The notes under the pieces: generated by a model
What the model saw: the letters and a program-made list of their open reading frames with translations, nothing else
The model's database searches: none
Told to the model about the DNA's origin: nothing
Program-made: the position numbers and the translations under genes
In this document: piece after piece, positions 27,995 to 37,956 of the stretch
Layout of the letters: each line of letters starts with the position of its first letter
Numbering within the stretch: the first letter of the stretch is position 1
Assembly (NCBI RefSeq): GCF_040187885.1
Contig: NZ_JBDPLH010000004.1
Location: 124,001 to 188,000, forward strand
DNA: 64,000 nucleotides
Direction of reading: 5' to 3'
From: Roseateles_E cavernae
Lineage (GTDB): Bacteria > Pseudomonadota > Gammaproteobacteria > Burkholderiales > Burkholderiaceae_C

Positions 27995-28405
27995 ATGACA
28001 CGCTCTCTTGGCCTCAGGGCCGTACCCGGCGCGCTGGCGCTGTTGGCACTGGCGGCCTGCGCCAGCACGCCGCCTCCCAGCGCCGAGCTGGCGCTTTCCA
28101 GTGCCGCGCTGACCCGCGCCGACGGTGCCGGCGCCGCCGAACTGGCCCCGGCCGAGCTGCGCATGGCGCGCGCCAAGCTGGAGCGCGCCCAGGCCGCGCT
28201 GGCCAGCAAGGACCATGATCAGGCGCTGCAGATGGCCCAGCAGTCCGAGGTGGACGCCCGCCTGGCCGAGGCCAAGAGCCGCGCCGCCAAGGCCCGCAAG
28301 ACCGCCGAGGAGCTGCAGGAAGGCAACCGCGTGCTGCGCGAAGAGATGGGCCGCAAGACGCCTGCCGTGCTGCCAGCACCAACGACACCGAGGACCCCGT
28401 CATGA
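27995..28405 (+). CDS. DUF4398-type lipoprotein
   Basis: 136 aa. The lipoprotein signal ends LALLALAACAST, with the lipobox LAAC. The mature region is helical and coiled-coil-like (LRMARAKLERAQAALASKDH, QALQMAQQSEVDARLAEAKS), the DUF4398 pattern. The start at 27995 has AAAGGA seven bases upstream. An in-frame ATG at 27899 lies inside the operator and was rejected. The stop overlaps the start of the OmpA-family gene (ATGA), a common pairing, so the two proteins likely act together at the outer membrane. Role in envelope stress is an inference. Confidence 0.88.
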   Translation: MTRSLGLRAVPGALALLALAACASTPPPSAELALSSAALTRADGAGAAELAPAELRMARAKLERAQAALASKDHDQALQMAQQSEVDARLAEAKSRAAKARKTAEELQEGNRVLREEMGRKTPAVLPAPTTPRTPS

Positions 28406-29301
28406 ACATTTCCCGCCATCACACCCTGTCCCTGCTGAGCCTCGCGGCGCTGGCCGTGCTGATGGGCTGCAGCAGCCTGCCTGCCGACAATGCCCGACTT
28501 GAGGAAGCCCGACGCGACTATCGCGCGGCGCAGCAGACCCCGCAGATCAGCGAGCTCGCCGGCGTCGAGATGCGCCAGGCCAGCGACGCGCTGAGCAAGG
28601 CCAGCGAGGCCTGGACCCGCAAGGACAAACCCAGCGAGGTGGATCACTGGTCTTATCTGGCCAAGCAGCGCATCGCGATCGCGCAGGAAACCGCCGGCCA
28701 GAAGGGCGCCGAGCAGGCCCTGGGCCTGGCCACCGCCGAGCGCGACCGCTCCCGTCTGGCCGCCCGCACCAGCGAGGCTGACATCGCCCAGCGCAATGCC
28801 AACGCCTCGATGGCGCAGGCCGATGCCGCCCAGCGCCAGGCCGCGATGGCCCAGCAGCAGACCCGGGATGCCCGTGCCGTCAACGCCCAGCTGGAGGCCC
28901 AGCTCAAGGAGATGAACGCGCTGCAGACCGAGCGTGGTCTGGTGATCACGATTGGCGATGTGCTGTTCGACACCAACCGCGCCGAGCTCAAGCCCGGCGG
29001 CATGCGCAACGTGGACAAGCTGGTCGGCTTCCTGAAGCAGTATCCGCAGCGCACCGCGATGGTCGAGGGCTATACCGACAGTGTCGGCAGCGACAGTGCC
29101 AACCAGGGCCTGTCCGGGCGGCGCGCCGACGCGGTGCGCATGGCCCTGGTCGACCAGGGCGTGGGCCGCGAGCGCATCCGCGCCCAGGGCTATGGCGAGG
29201 CCTATCCGGTGGCCAGCAATGACAGCGCCGACGGCCGCCAGCTGAACCGCCGTGTCGAGATCCTGCTGTCGGACGAGGCCGGCGCGATCAAGCCTCGATA
29301 G
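28402..29301 (+). CDS. OmpA-family lipoprotein
   Basis: 299 aa. Lipobox LMGCSS near residue 22. Residues about 35-175 are a long helical, Gln/Ala-rich coiled-coil region with DUF4398-like start (ARLEEARRDYRAAQQTPQIS). The C-terminal OmpA peptidoglycan-binding domain runs about 180-290: GDVLFDTNRAELKPGG, VEGYTDSVGSDSANQGLSGR, and AQGYGEAYPVASNDSADGR, closing with NRRVEILL. It should anchor the outer membrane to peptidoglycan. It is translationally coupled to the DUF4398 lipoprotein. The last 14 bp overlap the convergent glucan synthase gene. Confidence 0.93.
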   Translation: MNISRHHTLSLLSLAALAVLMGCSSLPADNARLEEARRDYRAAQQTPQISELAGVEMRQASDALSKASEAWTRKDKPSEVDHWSYLAKQRIAIAQETAGQKGAEQALGLATAERDRSRLAARTSEADIAQRNANASMAQADAAQRQAAMAQQQTRDARAVNAQLEAQLKEMNALQTERGLVITIGDVLFDTNRAELKPGGMRNVDKLVGFLKQYPQRTAMVEGYTDSVGSDSANQGLSGRRADAVRMALVDQGVGRERIRAQGYGEAYPVASNDSADGRQLNRRVEILLSDEAGAIKPR

Positions 29302-32300
29302 GCGTCAGCGGCAGCATGAAGCAGGTCTCGGGGGCCAGGTCTTGCCAGCGCAGGACCTGGCCCTCGTCAATGAGGGTGGCCCCGGCCGCGGTCGCCGCCA
29401 CCCGCGCCTGCTCCGGCGTGGCGCGCAGCAGGATGAAGCGCATCTGCCGTCCATCGCGCCGCAGCGTCAGCTCTGCCTCGGGCCAGTGCGCCGGCAGGCA
29501 GGGTGTGAAGCTCAGGCTCTGGGCCTCCAGCTTCAGCCCGAAGATGGCCTCCAGCGCCGCGCGGTGCAGCCAGGCCGCCGCGCCGGTGTACCAGCTCCAG
29601 CCGCCGCGCCCGCTATAGGGCGGCTGCGTGTAGATGTCGCCGGCCATCACATAGGGCTCCAGGCCATAGACCGGGCCCTGCTGCGGATGGGCGGCCCGGT
29701 GGGCCGGGCTCAGATGGCAGAAGTATTGGTAGGGCAGGTCGGAGGGCCGGTTCAGCCGGGCCTGGGCCATCAGCGCCCAGATGCCGGCGTGCGAATACTG
29801 GCCGCCGTTCTCGCGCACGCCGGGCGGATAGGCCTGGATATAGCCGGCGCTGGGTTCGGTATGGGCCAGCGGCGGGTCCAGCAGCCGTATCAGCCCGGCC
29901 TCGGCGTCGACCAGCAGGCTGTGGGCCGAGGCCATCGCCTGCTGCGCGCGGCCCGGCTCGCCCTCGACACCGGACAGCACGGCCCAGGCCTGGGCGATCA
30001 GATCGATGCGGGCCTCGCTGTTGGCGGCCGAGCCGAGCGGCTGGCCGTCGTCGAAGAAGGCGCGCTTGTACCAGCGGCCGTCCCAGGCCGGACCCGCCAG
30101 CGCGGCGCGCCAGCCGGCGGCGGCGCGCTCCCAGCGCTCGGCGCGCTCGGTGTCGCCGCGCTCGCGTGCCAGCGGCGCGAAGTCGGCCACGATGCGGCAG
30201 GCAAACCAGGCCAGCCAGACCGATTCGCCGCGCCCCTGGTGGCCGACCCGGTTCATGCCGTCGTTCCAGTCGCCGCTGCCCATCAGCGGCAGGCCGTGCA
30301 CGCCGACCCGCAGGCTGCGATCCAGCGCCAGCGCTCCATGCTCGTAGACCGAGCTCTTGTGGCTGCTGATGGTCGGGGTGTAGTAGGCGTCCTCGGCGCC
30401 CTCGGGGATGGCCGCGCCCTCCAGGAAGGGCAATCGCTGCTCCAGCAGGGCGGCATCGCCGCTGGCGCGCAGATAGTGGACGCAGGCATGGGGCAGCCAT
30501 AGCAGGTCATCGGAGAAATGCGTGCGCACGCCGGCGCCGCCGGGGGCATGCCACCAGTGCTGCACATCGCCCTCGGGAAACTGGCGCGCCGCGCAGGCCA
30601 GGATCTGCTCGCGCAGCAGCTGCGGCGCGGCCCAGGCCAGCGCCATCGCGTCCTGCAGCTGGTCGCGGAAACCGGTGGCACCGCCGGCCTGGTAGAAGCC
30701 CGCCTTGGCCCACAGCCGGCAGGAGACGGCCTGGTAGAGCAGCCAGCGATTGACCAGGGCATCGAAGAGCGGATCGGGGGTCTTCACGCGGGCGGCGCCG
30801 AGCAGCGCGTCCCAGTCGCGCCGCTGCGCATCCAGGCGCTGCTGGGGCGGCACGGCCGCCGCCACCGCCGCCAGCTGGCGCGCGGCGTCCGGGCTGTCGG
30901 CCCAGCCGAGCAGCCAGGTCCGCTCCTCGGTCTGGCCGGCCGGCAGGTCCAGCGTGATAGCCAGCGCCGCGCAGGGGTCGAGGCCGGCGCCGCTGCGCTG
31001 GCCGAAGTGATCGGGCAGCACCAGCCGGCCGCGCGCATCGAAGCATTCGCGCCGGTCGCAGCTCCAGTCGGGCAGTGCATCGGCCGGGCCGGCGATGGCC
31101 AGGAAGGCCGTGCCCTCGCCCAGGCCGCCGGAGCGCTCGGGCTGGGTGGCCAGCAGCGCGCTGAGCTTGCGGGCGCCGTCCGGGCCATCGGGCAGGCGCT
31201 GGCTGTGCAGCGCGGTGTGCAGCGTGCCGCGGTCGCTGCGCTGTGCGCCCATCATCCATTCGGCGATGCCGATCAGGCGCAGCTGCTGGCGCTGGGCGCC
31301 GCGGTTGCTGATACTCAAGCGCAGTTGCTTGACGGCCAGCTGCGGGTCGACGCACCAGACCGCCCGGATCTCCAGATCACCGCGCCGGTGGCTGATGCGG
31401 GTGTAGCCCTGGCCATGGGCGACGCGGTAGGCCACGCCCTGGTCGCCCCATGCGCCGGGTGCCGTGCTCCAGACCTCCAGGCTGCGCAGATCCTGCAGCA
31501 AGAACCACTCGGACGGCGGGTCGGCCAGCGGATCGTTGGACCAGGCGGTCAGCTGGTTCATGCGGCTGTTGCGCGCCCAGCTGTGGCCACCGCCGCCCTC
31601 GGAGACCTGGCAGCCGAACTCGGGGTTGGCCAGCACATTGATCCAGGGCCGTGGCGTTCGCATCGCGGCATCGACCTCGAAGCGGAACTCCTCGCCGCCT
31701 TGGGCGAAACTGCCGCGCGCCGGCTGAGCCGGGCCGCCGCTGGCCACTTCCAGCGCCGTGCCCGAGACCTCCTGGCGGGCCGCCAGCGCCTGCTCGTGCT
31801 GGGCGGTCCAGGCCTGCAGATGGTGCAGCAGCGGCCGTCCATCGGCATGCAGACGCACGCGGGCCAGCTGCTGCAGGGTGCTGAGCTCGTCGGCCGACAG
31901 CTCCTCGGCGCGCAGCTGATGGAAGCCGGTGCTGGCGCTGGTGCTGACATGGGCATGGCTGCCCTCGCTGCCATGGTGCTCGCGCAGCGCGGCAATCTCG
32001 CGCTGCAAGGCCATCTGGTAGGACACCGGCTCGGCATTGACGACCACCAGATCGCAGGCCAGCCCGCCCCAGGCCCACAGCCGCAGCGCCTGGGCCAGCG
32101 TGCGCAGCAGGCCCACGCCGGCCATCACGCCGGCCGTCACCAGTATCAGCGGCCGGTCGCCCGAGATGCCGAAGCGCCACAGCAGGCGCCGGTCGCACAC
32201 GCCGGGCAGGGCCAGCGGCCGGGTCAGGCTCAGCAGCAGCGCGGTGCTGAGGCTTTGCACCGCCGCGAAATGCTCGGGGCTGATGCGCAGCGCGCGCAGC

Positions 32301-35300
32301 CGGATGCCGGCCAGGGTGGCCGACATCAGCGAGGCCCGCTGCACATGGCTTTGCTGGTGGTATTTGTCGATCACCGCGTGCAGGACGCCGGCGTCGTCGC
32401 TGGCGGCGGTCGCGAAGGTCAGCACCGCCTTGGCATGCGGCGCGATGCGCAGGCTCACGCCCAAGGCGCAGACCGGGTCCAGCCCGGTTTCCAGCGCCAG
32501 CGTATCGCCGCCGGCCGGCAGCGGCCGCAGCTGGGCCAGCGGCCGGTTCGCCGCGCGGCTGCGGCCCAGCCACAGTGCACGGTCGGCCTGGCCGCCGATG
32601 CCCAGCAGCGCATGCTCGGTATGGGTCAGGAAATGCGCGGCATGCAGGCCGCGCTCGGTGGCCAGGCGCGGTTTGCGCTCGAAGCACAGCGCCTGCTGGG
32701 CCGGCCGCCATTCGGCGCGCACGAACAGATTGCCGAAGGCCGGGTGCGCCTCGTCGGCGCGCGCCTCGGTCAGGCTGGGCTCGAAGGCCGAGATCAGCTC
32801 GATCTCCAGCAGCTTGTCGCCGGTATTGCGCAGCTCGACCTGGCGGAACTCGATATCGTCCTCGGGGCTGACCCAGACCGTGATCTGGCTTTGCAGATCG
32901 GGCCAGTCGGCCGACAGGCTGACCCGGTCGGCATGGAACAGCGCCCGGTACTGCGCGGCCGGGTCGGGCGCCGGGTGCTGGCTCAGCGAAACCGGCGCGG
33001 CGCCGGGCCGGCGGCGCAGATAGAAGAAGCTGCCATAGGCATCGCGCAGCGCATCGTCGCGCCAGCGGCTGATGCCCTGGCGGCCCCAATGGCTGCTGCC
33101 GGCGCCGTTGGCGCGCAGCGAGACGCTGTAGCGCCCGTTCGACAGCAGATGCGTCGGCGCGATGGCCGCCATGCCCGGCAGCACCTCGCGCAGCAGGCCG
33201 GCGCTGCGCTCGGTGGCGGCCAGCGGCGGCGGCCCCGGCTCCGGCGCGGCCAGCCGCGAGACCTCGCGCGGCGCGCTCTCGTGCAGCAGCGAGGCCACCG
33301 CCTGCAGATGGGCGTCGGCCATGCCCCAGCGCTGCGCGACGCCGCCCAGCAGCAGATTGGCCAGCGCGACGATGCTCATGCCCTGGTGGTGTGACATGAA
33401 GGTGCTGACCGGCATGAAGGCGGCCGCGCCGGTGCGGCGCGAGGGCGTGAAGTCCAGCGCCTCGATGAAGCCGTAGCGGCCACGCGCGCCCAGCGACTCG
33501 AGTCGCTGCAGGTTCTGCAGCGCGCGCTGCGGCGCCAGCGGGGCGGCCATCGCCGTCGCATACGGTGCGATCACCAGCTCGTCCGGCGGGGTGCGGCGCA
33601 GCGCCAGCCGCGGCACACCCTGCGGCGCGTACTGGTAGGCCAGCGTGTGGTCGCTGCCGGCATAGGCCGACTCCGACACGCCCCAGGGCGTGCCGTGCAG
33701 CGCGCCGAAATCGATCTGCTCCTGCACCGCCGCCTCGCAGGCCTCGCGCAGCGCGCTGCCCTGCGGCTCGTCCAGCACCAGGCCCGGCATCAGGTACTCG
33801 AACATCGAGCCCGACCACGAGCGCAGGCCCGCCGCCGTGCCCTGGGCATAAAAGGGCCGGCCCAGCGCACTCCAGTGGCGCACCGGCACATCGCCCTTGG
33901 CGATCGCCAGCAGGCTGGTCAGGCGCGACTCCGAGGCCAGCAGATCGAAAAAGCCCTCGTCGAGCTGCTGCTCGGCAACGCGAAAGCCGATATGGAAGAG
34001 CTGGCGCTTGGTGCTGTAGAGGAACTTGAAGTCGGGCTCCCAGGCCAGCACCTCGCAGTCGCGTGCCAGCGCGCGCAGTCGCAGCCTGCCGTCTTCGCTG
34101 CCCAGCAGCATGGCCTGGCGGTCCAGCTGTATCGAGCGCAGCGTGGCCAGGTGGTCGGCCAGCAGCCAGGTCAGTGGTTCGGCGGCCCTGTGTGCCCGCA
34201 TCAGCGGCTCGAAGCTCTCGGCGTTGTGTGTCTCGATGAGCAGGGGCGAGTCCGCCGGCAGCAGCGCGCGCAGCCGCTGCCGCGACGCGGCCAGCGCGCG
34301 GCGCGCGGGGCCCTCGTCGTAAGGGGCCTGGGCCAGCTCCAGGCAGGCCTGGGCGACGGCCAGCAGATGGCCGCAGAGATTGCCGCTGTCGACGCTGGAG
34401 ACATACATCGGCAGCAGCGGCGCCCGGGTCTGCGTGTCATACCAGTTCAGGAAATGACCGCGGTAGCGCTGCAGGCCGGCCATGCTGGCCAAGGTGGCTT
34501 CCAGGCGCTTGAGTAGCTCCTCGGTGCCGATCCAGCCGAACTGGCGGGCGCAGACGGCGCTCAGCAGATAGAGGCCGAAATTGGTCGGCGAGCTGCGATG
34601 GGCCAGCATCTCATGCGGCAGGGTCTGCAGATTGTCGGGCGGCAGATGCAGATCCTCCGGGCCGACGCAGCGCTCGAAGAAGCGCCAGGTATCGCGCGCG
34701 ACGCCGTTCAGATAGGCCTGCTCGGCGGCCGGTCGCGTGGTGGCACGGCGCCGTGGCCGGCTGACCCACCAGCTGAGCAGCGGCGCGCCCAGCCACAGCA
34801 GACCCAGCGCGAGGCTCAGCGCAGGGTAGGGCGTGCGGCCGCTGAGCAGCAGCGCGCCCAGCAGCAGCAGGCTCAGCAGCGGCGCGCGCCAGTGCTGGCG
34901 CAGGCTTTCCAGCAGCGCGGTCTTGGCGGCGGCCTGGGCGGCGGCCGCGGTGGTCCATTGCAGCAGCTGGCGCCGGCTGATCAGCGTGCGGTAGAGCGAG
35001 CGCGTGATCGCGTCCAGCGCCAGCAGCGCCTGCTGCGGCAGCTGGCTCAGATGCCAGAGGCCGCCGGCCAGCGCGCGCACGAGTTCCAGCATGGCCTGGC
35101 GGTAGAAGTGGCCCAGCGCCAGATCATCACGGCTGGGGGCCAGGCCGGCCAGCGCGCCCAGCAGCGGCCCGGCGGTGAAGGCCGCCAGCACCAGGGCCAG
35201 CGCGACCGCCGGCGCCAGCACCAGGCCGGCCAGCGACAGCAGCAGCAGCGCCAGCGCGGCCGGCGCCACCAGCGAGCGGCGCAGGTTGTCGAACATCTTC

Positions 35301-37720
35301 CAGCGGTTGATCGCGCGCAGCCGGTAGCGGCCCGGTTTCAGCAGCAGCGGCAGCAGCTGCCAGTCGCCGCGGGTCCAGCGGTGCACGCGCGAGGCCGCCA
35401 CATCGGCGTGAAAGGGCGCCTCCTCGATCAGCGTGATGTCGCTGACCGCCGCGCAGCGCGCCAGCGAGCCCTCCAGCAGATCGTGGCTCAAGACCTGGCC
35501 CTCGGGCAGGCGCCCGGCCAGCAGCGCGTGCACGGCCCGCACGTTGAGCAGGCCCTTGCCGGTGAAGGTGCCTTCATGGAACAGGTCCTGATAGACCTCG
35601 GAGCTGGCGGCGCTGTAGGGGTCGAGGCCGCTGCGGCCGGCGAACAGCCAGTGGTAGGGCGTCAGGTCGCGCTCGGCCGGCAGCGGGGTCACGACGCGCG
35701 GCTGCAGGATGCCGTAGCCGCCCAGCAGGCGCTGGCCGCTGGCGTCCAGCTGCGGCTGGTTGTGCGGGTGGGCCGCGACGCCGACCAGCTCGCGCAGGCG
35801 ACCGGGCGGCATGCCGGTGTCGCTGTCCAACGTGACGATGTAGCGGGTGTCGGCGGCGATCTGCGTGAGCTCACCCAGCGGCACGAAGGCGGTGGCGTCG
35901 CCGCTGGCCAGCGCCTGGACCAGCTGTTCGAGCTTGCCGCGCTTGCGCTCCCAGCCTATCCAGCGCTGCTCGCTGGCGCTGAAACGGCGCTCGCGGTGCA
36001 GCAGCAGAAAGCGCGGCGGCGCCCCCGGTGCGGCCGGATGACGCAGATTCAGCGCGCGCAGCTGTTGCGCGGCCTCGGTCAGCAGCGCATCGTCGCCATC
36101 GACATGCTGCTGCTCGGCATCGGCCCAGTCGCTCAGCAGCGCGAACTGGGTGTGGGCTTCCGGGTTGGCCAGATGGTGCAGCTGCAAACGCTGCGCGAGC
36201 GCACGGACAGCGCTCGGATCGCCCAGCAGGGCGGGGATCACGACCATCACGCGATGCTCGGCCGGGATGCCCTCGGCCAGCGCCAGGCGCGGCAGGTGCT
36301 GGGGCCGCAGCGATTCACTGACCATGCGGTTGAGCAGCGCCACCGCGGCCTCGGAGGCCGGGATCAGCATCAGCGCGAGGCCCAGCCACAGCAGCCACCC
36401 GGGCTCCAGCGCAGACCTCGGCAGCAGTGCGCCGACCAGGGCCGCCGTGGCCAGCGCCAGCGTGCCCAGATAAAGCGGCAGACGCAGCCGGCGCACAGCG
36501 CTGCGCCAGGCCAGCAGACCAGGCTCGCGCAGGCCCAGCGCGCGCAGCAGGGTCGGCCGGCCGGCGCCTTGCAGCCAGTAGCCGGCCGCTGCCGGCGCAC
36601 TGGTCGACCCACCCGGCGCCAGCCGCATCAGGTCGAGCAGAGTCCTGGCCACCGACAGCTCGCTGCGGCCGCTGCGCCTGGCCAGGCGCTCGATGCGGTG
36701 CAGGCTCTGGTCGCGGGTCTGGCTGTGCTCGGCGGCGAATACCGGGGCGCCCAGCATCAAGCGCATCAGGCTGCTGGCGCGGGCGATCAGCTCGGGCCAG
36801 TCGGCGGCAGCGATCGCGCGCAGCGAGCTGACGGCGTTGCTGACGCTGAGGTTGTCGGCGGTCTGGTCGGCGCTGAGCTGGGCCTGCAGCGCGGCAGGGT
36901 CGGGCAGGGCGCGCTGCAGCCAGTCGAGCAGCCAGCCCTGCACATGGCCCCGGTCCACCGTGCTGCGGTCGTGCAGGCGCAAGGCCAGCTGGGCCAGAAA
37001 CACCGGGCCGACGCCGCGCCGCTGCATCGTGCGGTGCAGCTGGTCCAGGCCGTGCAGGCTGCAGCCGTCAAGCCGGTCGCAGCACAGATTGGCGAGCTCG
37101 CGCGCGGCCTTTTGCGTCGCGACGCGCTCGGCCAGGCGGCGCAGGTTCTCGATCAGCACGACGCGCAAGGTGGTCGGCAGGGCCCAGGTCTCGCCCAGGG
37201 TCAGCTCGCGCGTCTCTTGATAGGCGTTCAGGAAGGCCTGCAGCAGCTCGGCGTCGAAGGCGCTGTCGGTATGGGCGACAAAGGCCCAGGCCACGCCATA
37301 GATGCGCGGCAATCCGGCCAGCGGCTCGGCGATCAGCCGCGGCAGCGCCCGGAAGTAGCGGCTCGGCAGGCCTTCGTGGATCTCCTTGATCTGGGCCTCG
37401 ATCAGATGGAAGTTGTCGAGCAGCCATTCGGCCGCCGGGCTGATGTCGTAGCCGCTGGCGGCCTGCGCGCCGATGTAGTGGCGGGCCTGGCGCAGCACGC
37501 TGATATTGCTGCGCAGGCGTGGGAAGAAGCTCGTCGCGCCACCCAGCGTGGCGCGGTGGGTCTCGCCGAGGCTGCGGCCATGCTGGGCGAAGCGCTGCGG
37601 GCCGAACAGCTCGGCGCGTATCGGTGCCTGCAGCGCGCCCTTGTCCTGGTCCTGCATGGCCAGCAGCGCCGCCGGGCCGGCCGGGAGCAGGCGCAGCAGC
37701 TCGGACGGCGCCCGGTCCAT
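29288..37720 (-). CDS. ndvB: Cyclic beta-1,2-glucan synthase (GT84 - glycoamylase-like - GH94)
   Basis: 2810 aa, matching the family's roughly 2800. It makes periplasmic cyclic beta-1,2-glucan in the inner membrane. Rough order: N-terminal helical region (residues 1-400), membrane pair near 420-490, GT84 glycosyltransferase with VTLDSDTGMPPGRLRELVG near 628, membrane segments near 800-860 and 950-1000, a glycoamylase-like domain from about 1030 (LLSAVCARQFGWIG), carbohydrate-binding regions, and a C-terminal GH94 phosphorylase-like domain near 2330-2790 (KAGFYQAGGATGFRDQLQD, GSGDWNDGMNRVG). It starts at ATG 37720, eight bases after the small upstream gene. The open frame reaches 38227, but that part is not family-like. 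Reverse-strand open frames of up to 1109 aa are shadows. Confidence 0.95.
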   Translation of the reverse strand: MDRAPSELLRLLPAGPAALLAMQDQDKGALQAPIRAELFGPQRFAQHGRSLGETHRATLGGATSFFPRLRSNISVLRQARHYIGAQAASGYDISPAAEWLLDNFHLIEAQIKEIHEGLPSRYFRALPRLIAEPLAGLPRIYGVAWAFVAHTDSAFDAELLQAFLNAYQETRELTLGETWALPTTLRVVLIENLRRLAERVATQKAARELANLCCDRLDGCSLHGLDQLHRTMQRRGVGPVFLAQLALRLHDRSTVDRGHVQGWLLDWLQRALPDPAALQAQLSADQTADNLSVSNAVSSLRAIAAADWPELIARASSLMRLMLGAPVFAAEHSQTRDQSLHRIERLARRSGRSELSVARTLLDLMRLAPGGSTSAPAAAGYWLQGAGRPTLLRALGLREPGLLAWRSAVRRLRLPLYLGTLALATAALVGALLPRSALEPGWLLWLGLALMLIPASEAAVALLNRMVSESLRPQHLPRLALAEGIPAEHRVMVVIPALLGDPSAVRALAQRLQLHHLANPEAHTQFALLSDWADAEQQHVDGDDALLTEAAQQLRALNLRHPAAPGAPPRFLLLHRERRFSASEQRWIGWERKRGKLEQLVQALASGDATAFVPLGELTQIAADTRYIVTLDSDTGMPPGRLRELVGVAAHPHNQPQLDASGQRLLGGYGILQPRVVTPLPAERDLTPYHWLFAGRSGLDPYSAASSEVYQDLFHEGTFTGKGLLNVRAVHALLAGRLPEGQVLSHDLLEGSLARCAAVSDITLIEEAPFHADVAASRVHRWTRGDWQLLPLLLKPGRYRLRAINRWKMFDNLRRSLVAPAALALLLLSLAGLVLAPAVALALVLAAFTAGPLLGALAGLAPSRDDLALGHFYRQAMLELVRALAGGLWHLSQLPQQALLALDAITRSLYRTLISRRQLLQWTTAAAAQAAAKTALLESLRQHWRAPLLSLLLLGALLLSGRTPYPALSLALGLLWLGAPLLSWWVSRPRRRATTRPAAEQAYLNGVARDTWRFFERCVGPEDLHLPPDNLQTLPHEMLAHRSSPTNFGLYLLSAVCARQFGWIGTEELLKRLEATLASMAGLQRYRGHFLNWYDTQTRAPLLPMYVSSVDSGNLCGHLLAVAQACLELAQAPYDEGPARRALAASRQRLRALLPADSPLLIETHNAESFEPLMRAHRAAEPLTWLLADHLATLRSIQLDRQAMLLGSEDGRLRLRALARDCEVLAWEPDFKFLYSTKRQLFHIGFRVAEQQLDEGFFDLLASESRLTSLLAIAKGDVPVRHWSALGRPFYAQGTAAGLRSWSGSMFEYLMPGLVLDEPQGSALREACEAAVQEQIDFGALHGTPWGVSESAYAGSDHTLAYQYAPQGVPRLALRRTPPDELVIAPYATAMAAPLAPQRALQNLQRLESLGARGRYGFIEALDFTPSRRTGAAAFMPVSTFMSHHQGMSIVALANLLLGGVAQRWGMADAHLQAVASLLHESAPREVSRLAAPEPGPPPLAATERSAGLLREVLPGMAAIAPTHLLSNGRYSVSLRANGAGSSHWGRQGISRWRDDALRDAYGSFFYLRRRPGAAPVSLSQHPAPDPAAQYRALFHADRVSLSADWPDLQSQITVWVSPEDDIEFRQVELRNTGDKLLEIELISAFEPSLTEARADEAHPAFGNLFVRAEWRPAQQALCFERKPRLATERGLHAAHFLTHTEHALLGIGGQADRALWLGRSRAANRPLAQLRPLPAGGDTLALETGLDPVCALGVSLRIAPHAKAVLTFATAASDDAGVLHAVIDKYHQQSHVQRASLMSATLAGIRLRALRISPEHFAAVQSLSTALLLSLTRPLALPGVCDRRLLWRFGISGDRPLILVTAGVMAGVGLLRTLAQALRLWAWGGLACDLVVVNAEPVSYQMALQREIAALREHHGSEGSHAHVSTSASTGFHQLRAEELSADELSTLQQLARVRLHADGRPLLHHLQAWTAQHEQALAARQEVSGTALEVASGGPAQPARGSFAQGGEEFRFEVDAAMRTPRPWINVLANPEFGCQVSEGGGGHSWARNSRMNQLTAWSNDPLADPPSEWFLLQDLRSLEVWSTAPGAWGDQGVAYRVAHGQGYTRISHRRGDLEIRAVWCVDPQLAVKQLRLSISNRGAQRQQLRLIGIAEWMMGAQRSDRGTLHTALHSQRLPDGPDGARKLSALLATQPERSGGLGEGTAFLAIAGPADALPDWSCDRRECFDARGRLVLPDHFGQRSGAGLDPCAALAITLDLPAGQTEERTWLLGWADSPDAARQLAAVAAAVPPQQRLDAQRRDWDALLGAARVKTPDPLFDALVNRWLLYQAVSCRLWAKAGFYQAGGATGFRDQLQDAMALAWAAPQLLREQILACAARQFPEGDVQHWWHAPGGAGVRTHFSDDLLWLPHACVHYLRASGDAALLEQRLPFLEGAAIPEGAEDAYYTPTISSHKSSVYEHGALALDRSLRVGVHGLPLMGSGDWNDGMNRVGHQGRGESVWLAWFACRIVADFAPLARERGDTERAERWERAAAGWRAALAGPAWDGRWYKRAFFDDGQPLGSAANSEARIDLIAQAWAVLSGVEGEPGRAQQAMASAHSLLVDAEAGLIRLLDPPLAHTEPSAGYIQAYPPGVRENGGQYSHAGIWALMAQARLNRPSDLPYQYFCHLSPAHRAAHPQQGPVYGLEPYVMAGDIYTQPPYSGRGGWSWYTGAAAWLHRAALEAIFGLKLEAQSLSFTPCLPAHWPEAELTLRRDGRQMRFILLRATPEQARVAATAAGATLIDEGQVLRWQDLAPETCFMLPLTPIEA
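29333..29344 (-). repeat. Copy of dispersed 12-bp motif CAAGACCTGGCC
   Basis: Exact core in TGGCAAGACCTGGCCCCCG, inside the glucan synthase C-terminal codons WQDLAPE. Together with GACCTGGCC at 29354-29362 it also forms a 9-bp stem. Confidence 0.7.
35489..35500 (+). repeat. Copy of dispersed 12-bp motif CAAGACCTGGCC, antisense to its gene
   Basis: Exact core on the plus strand. The glucan synthase gene reads the opposite strand here as GQVLS using the codon TTG, so this copy is not a QDLA codon run. Confidence 0.7.
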
Positions 37721-37728
37721 GAGCGCGC

Positions 37729-37956
37729 TCAATACAGCCAGGTGCCGGCGGCGATCAGGGCGGCCAGCAGCACCAGGCTGGTGACCAGCCGCGCGGCGAC
37801 GAAGCGGTGCAGCAGCTCGGCGCCGCAGCGCAGGCCGAACAGGCGGCCGCTCATGCGGCGGCACAGGCTCAGGTGTTCGCCCAGCGAGGACAGCTCCATC
37901 GGCGAGGTGTCGGTGCTGTCGCCATAGGACGAGGTGCTCCAGTTCGAGGTGGTCAT
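37729..37956 (-). CDS. Small membrane protein upstream of glucan synthase
   Basis: 75 aa, no family recognised. It begins MTTSNWSTSSYGDSTDTSPM (Ser/Thr-rich), then a basic middle (CRRMSGRLFGLRCG), and ends in one transmembrane segment (LVTSLVLLAALIAAGTWLY). GGAG lies six bases before ATG 37956. Its stop is eight bases before the synthase start, suggesting translational coupling and a possible partner role in the membrane. The frame is open to 38250, but no start beyond 37956 has a ribosome site. Real coding status is likely but not proven. Confidence 0.6.
   Translation of the reverse strand: MTTSNWSTSSYGDSTDTSPMELSSLGEHLSLCRRMSGRLFGLRCGAELLHRFVAARLVTSLVLLAALIAAGTWLY

Noticed and set aside
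34598..37927. 1109-codon open frame on the plus strand (and 30518-33394, 958 codons)
   Set aside because: Both are antisense to the glucan synthase, which has clear GT84/GH94 motifs throughout.
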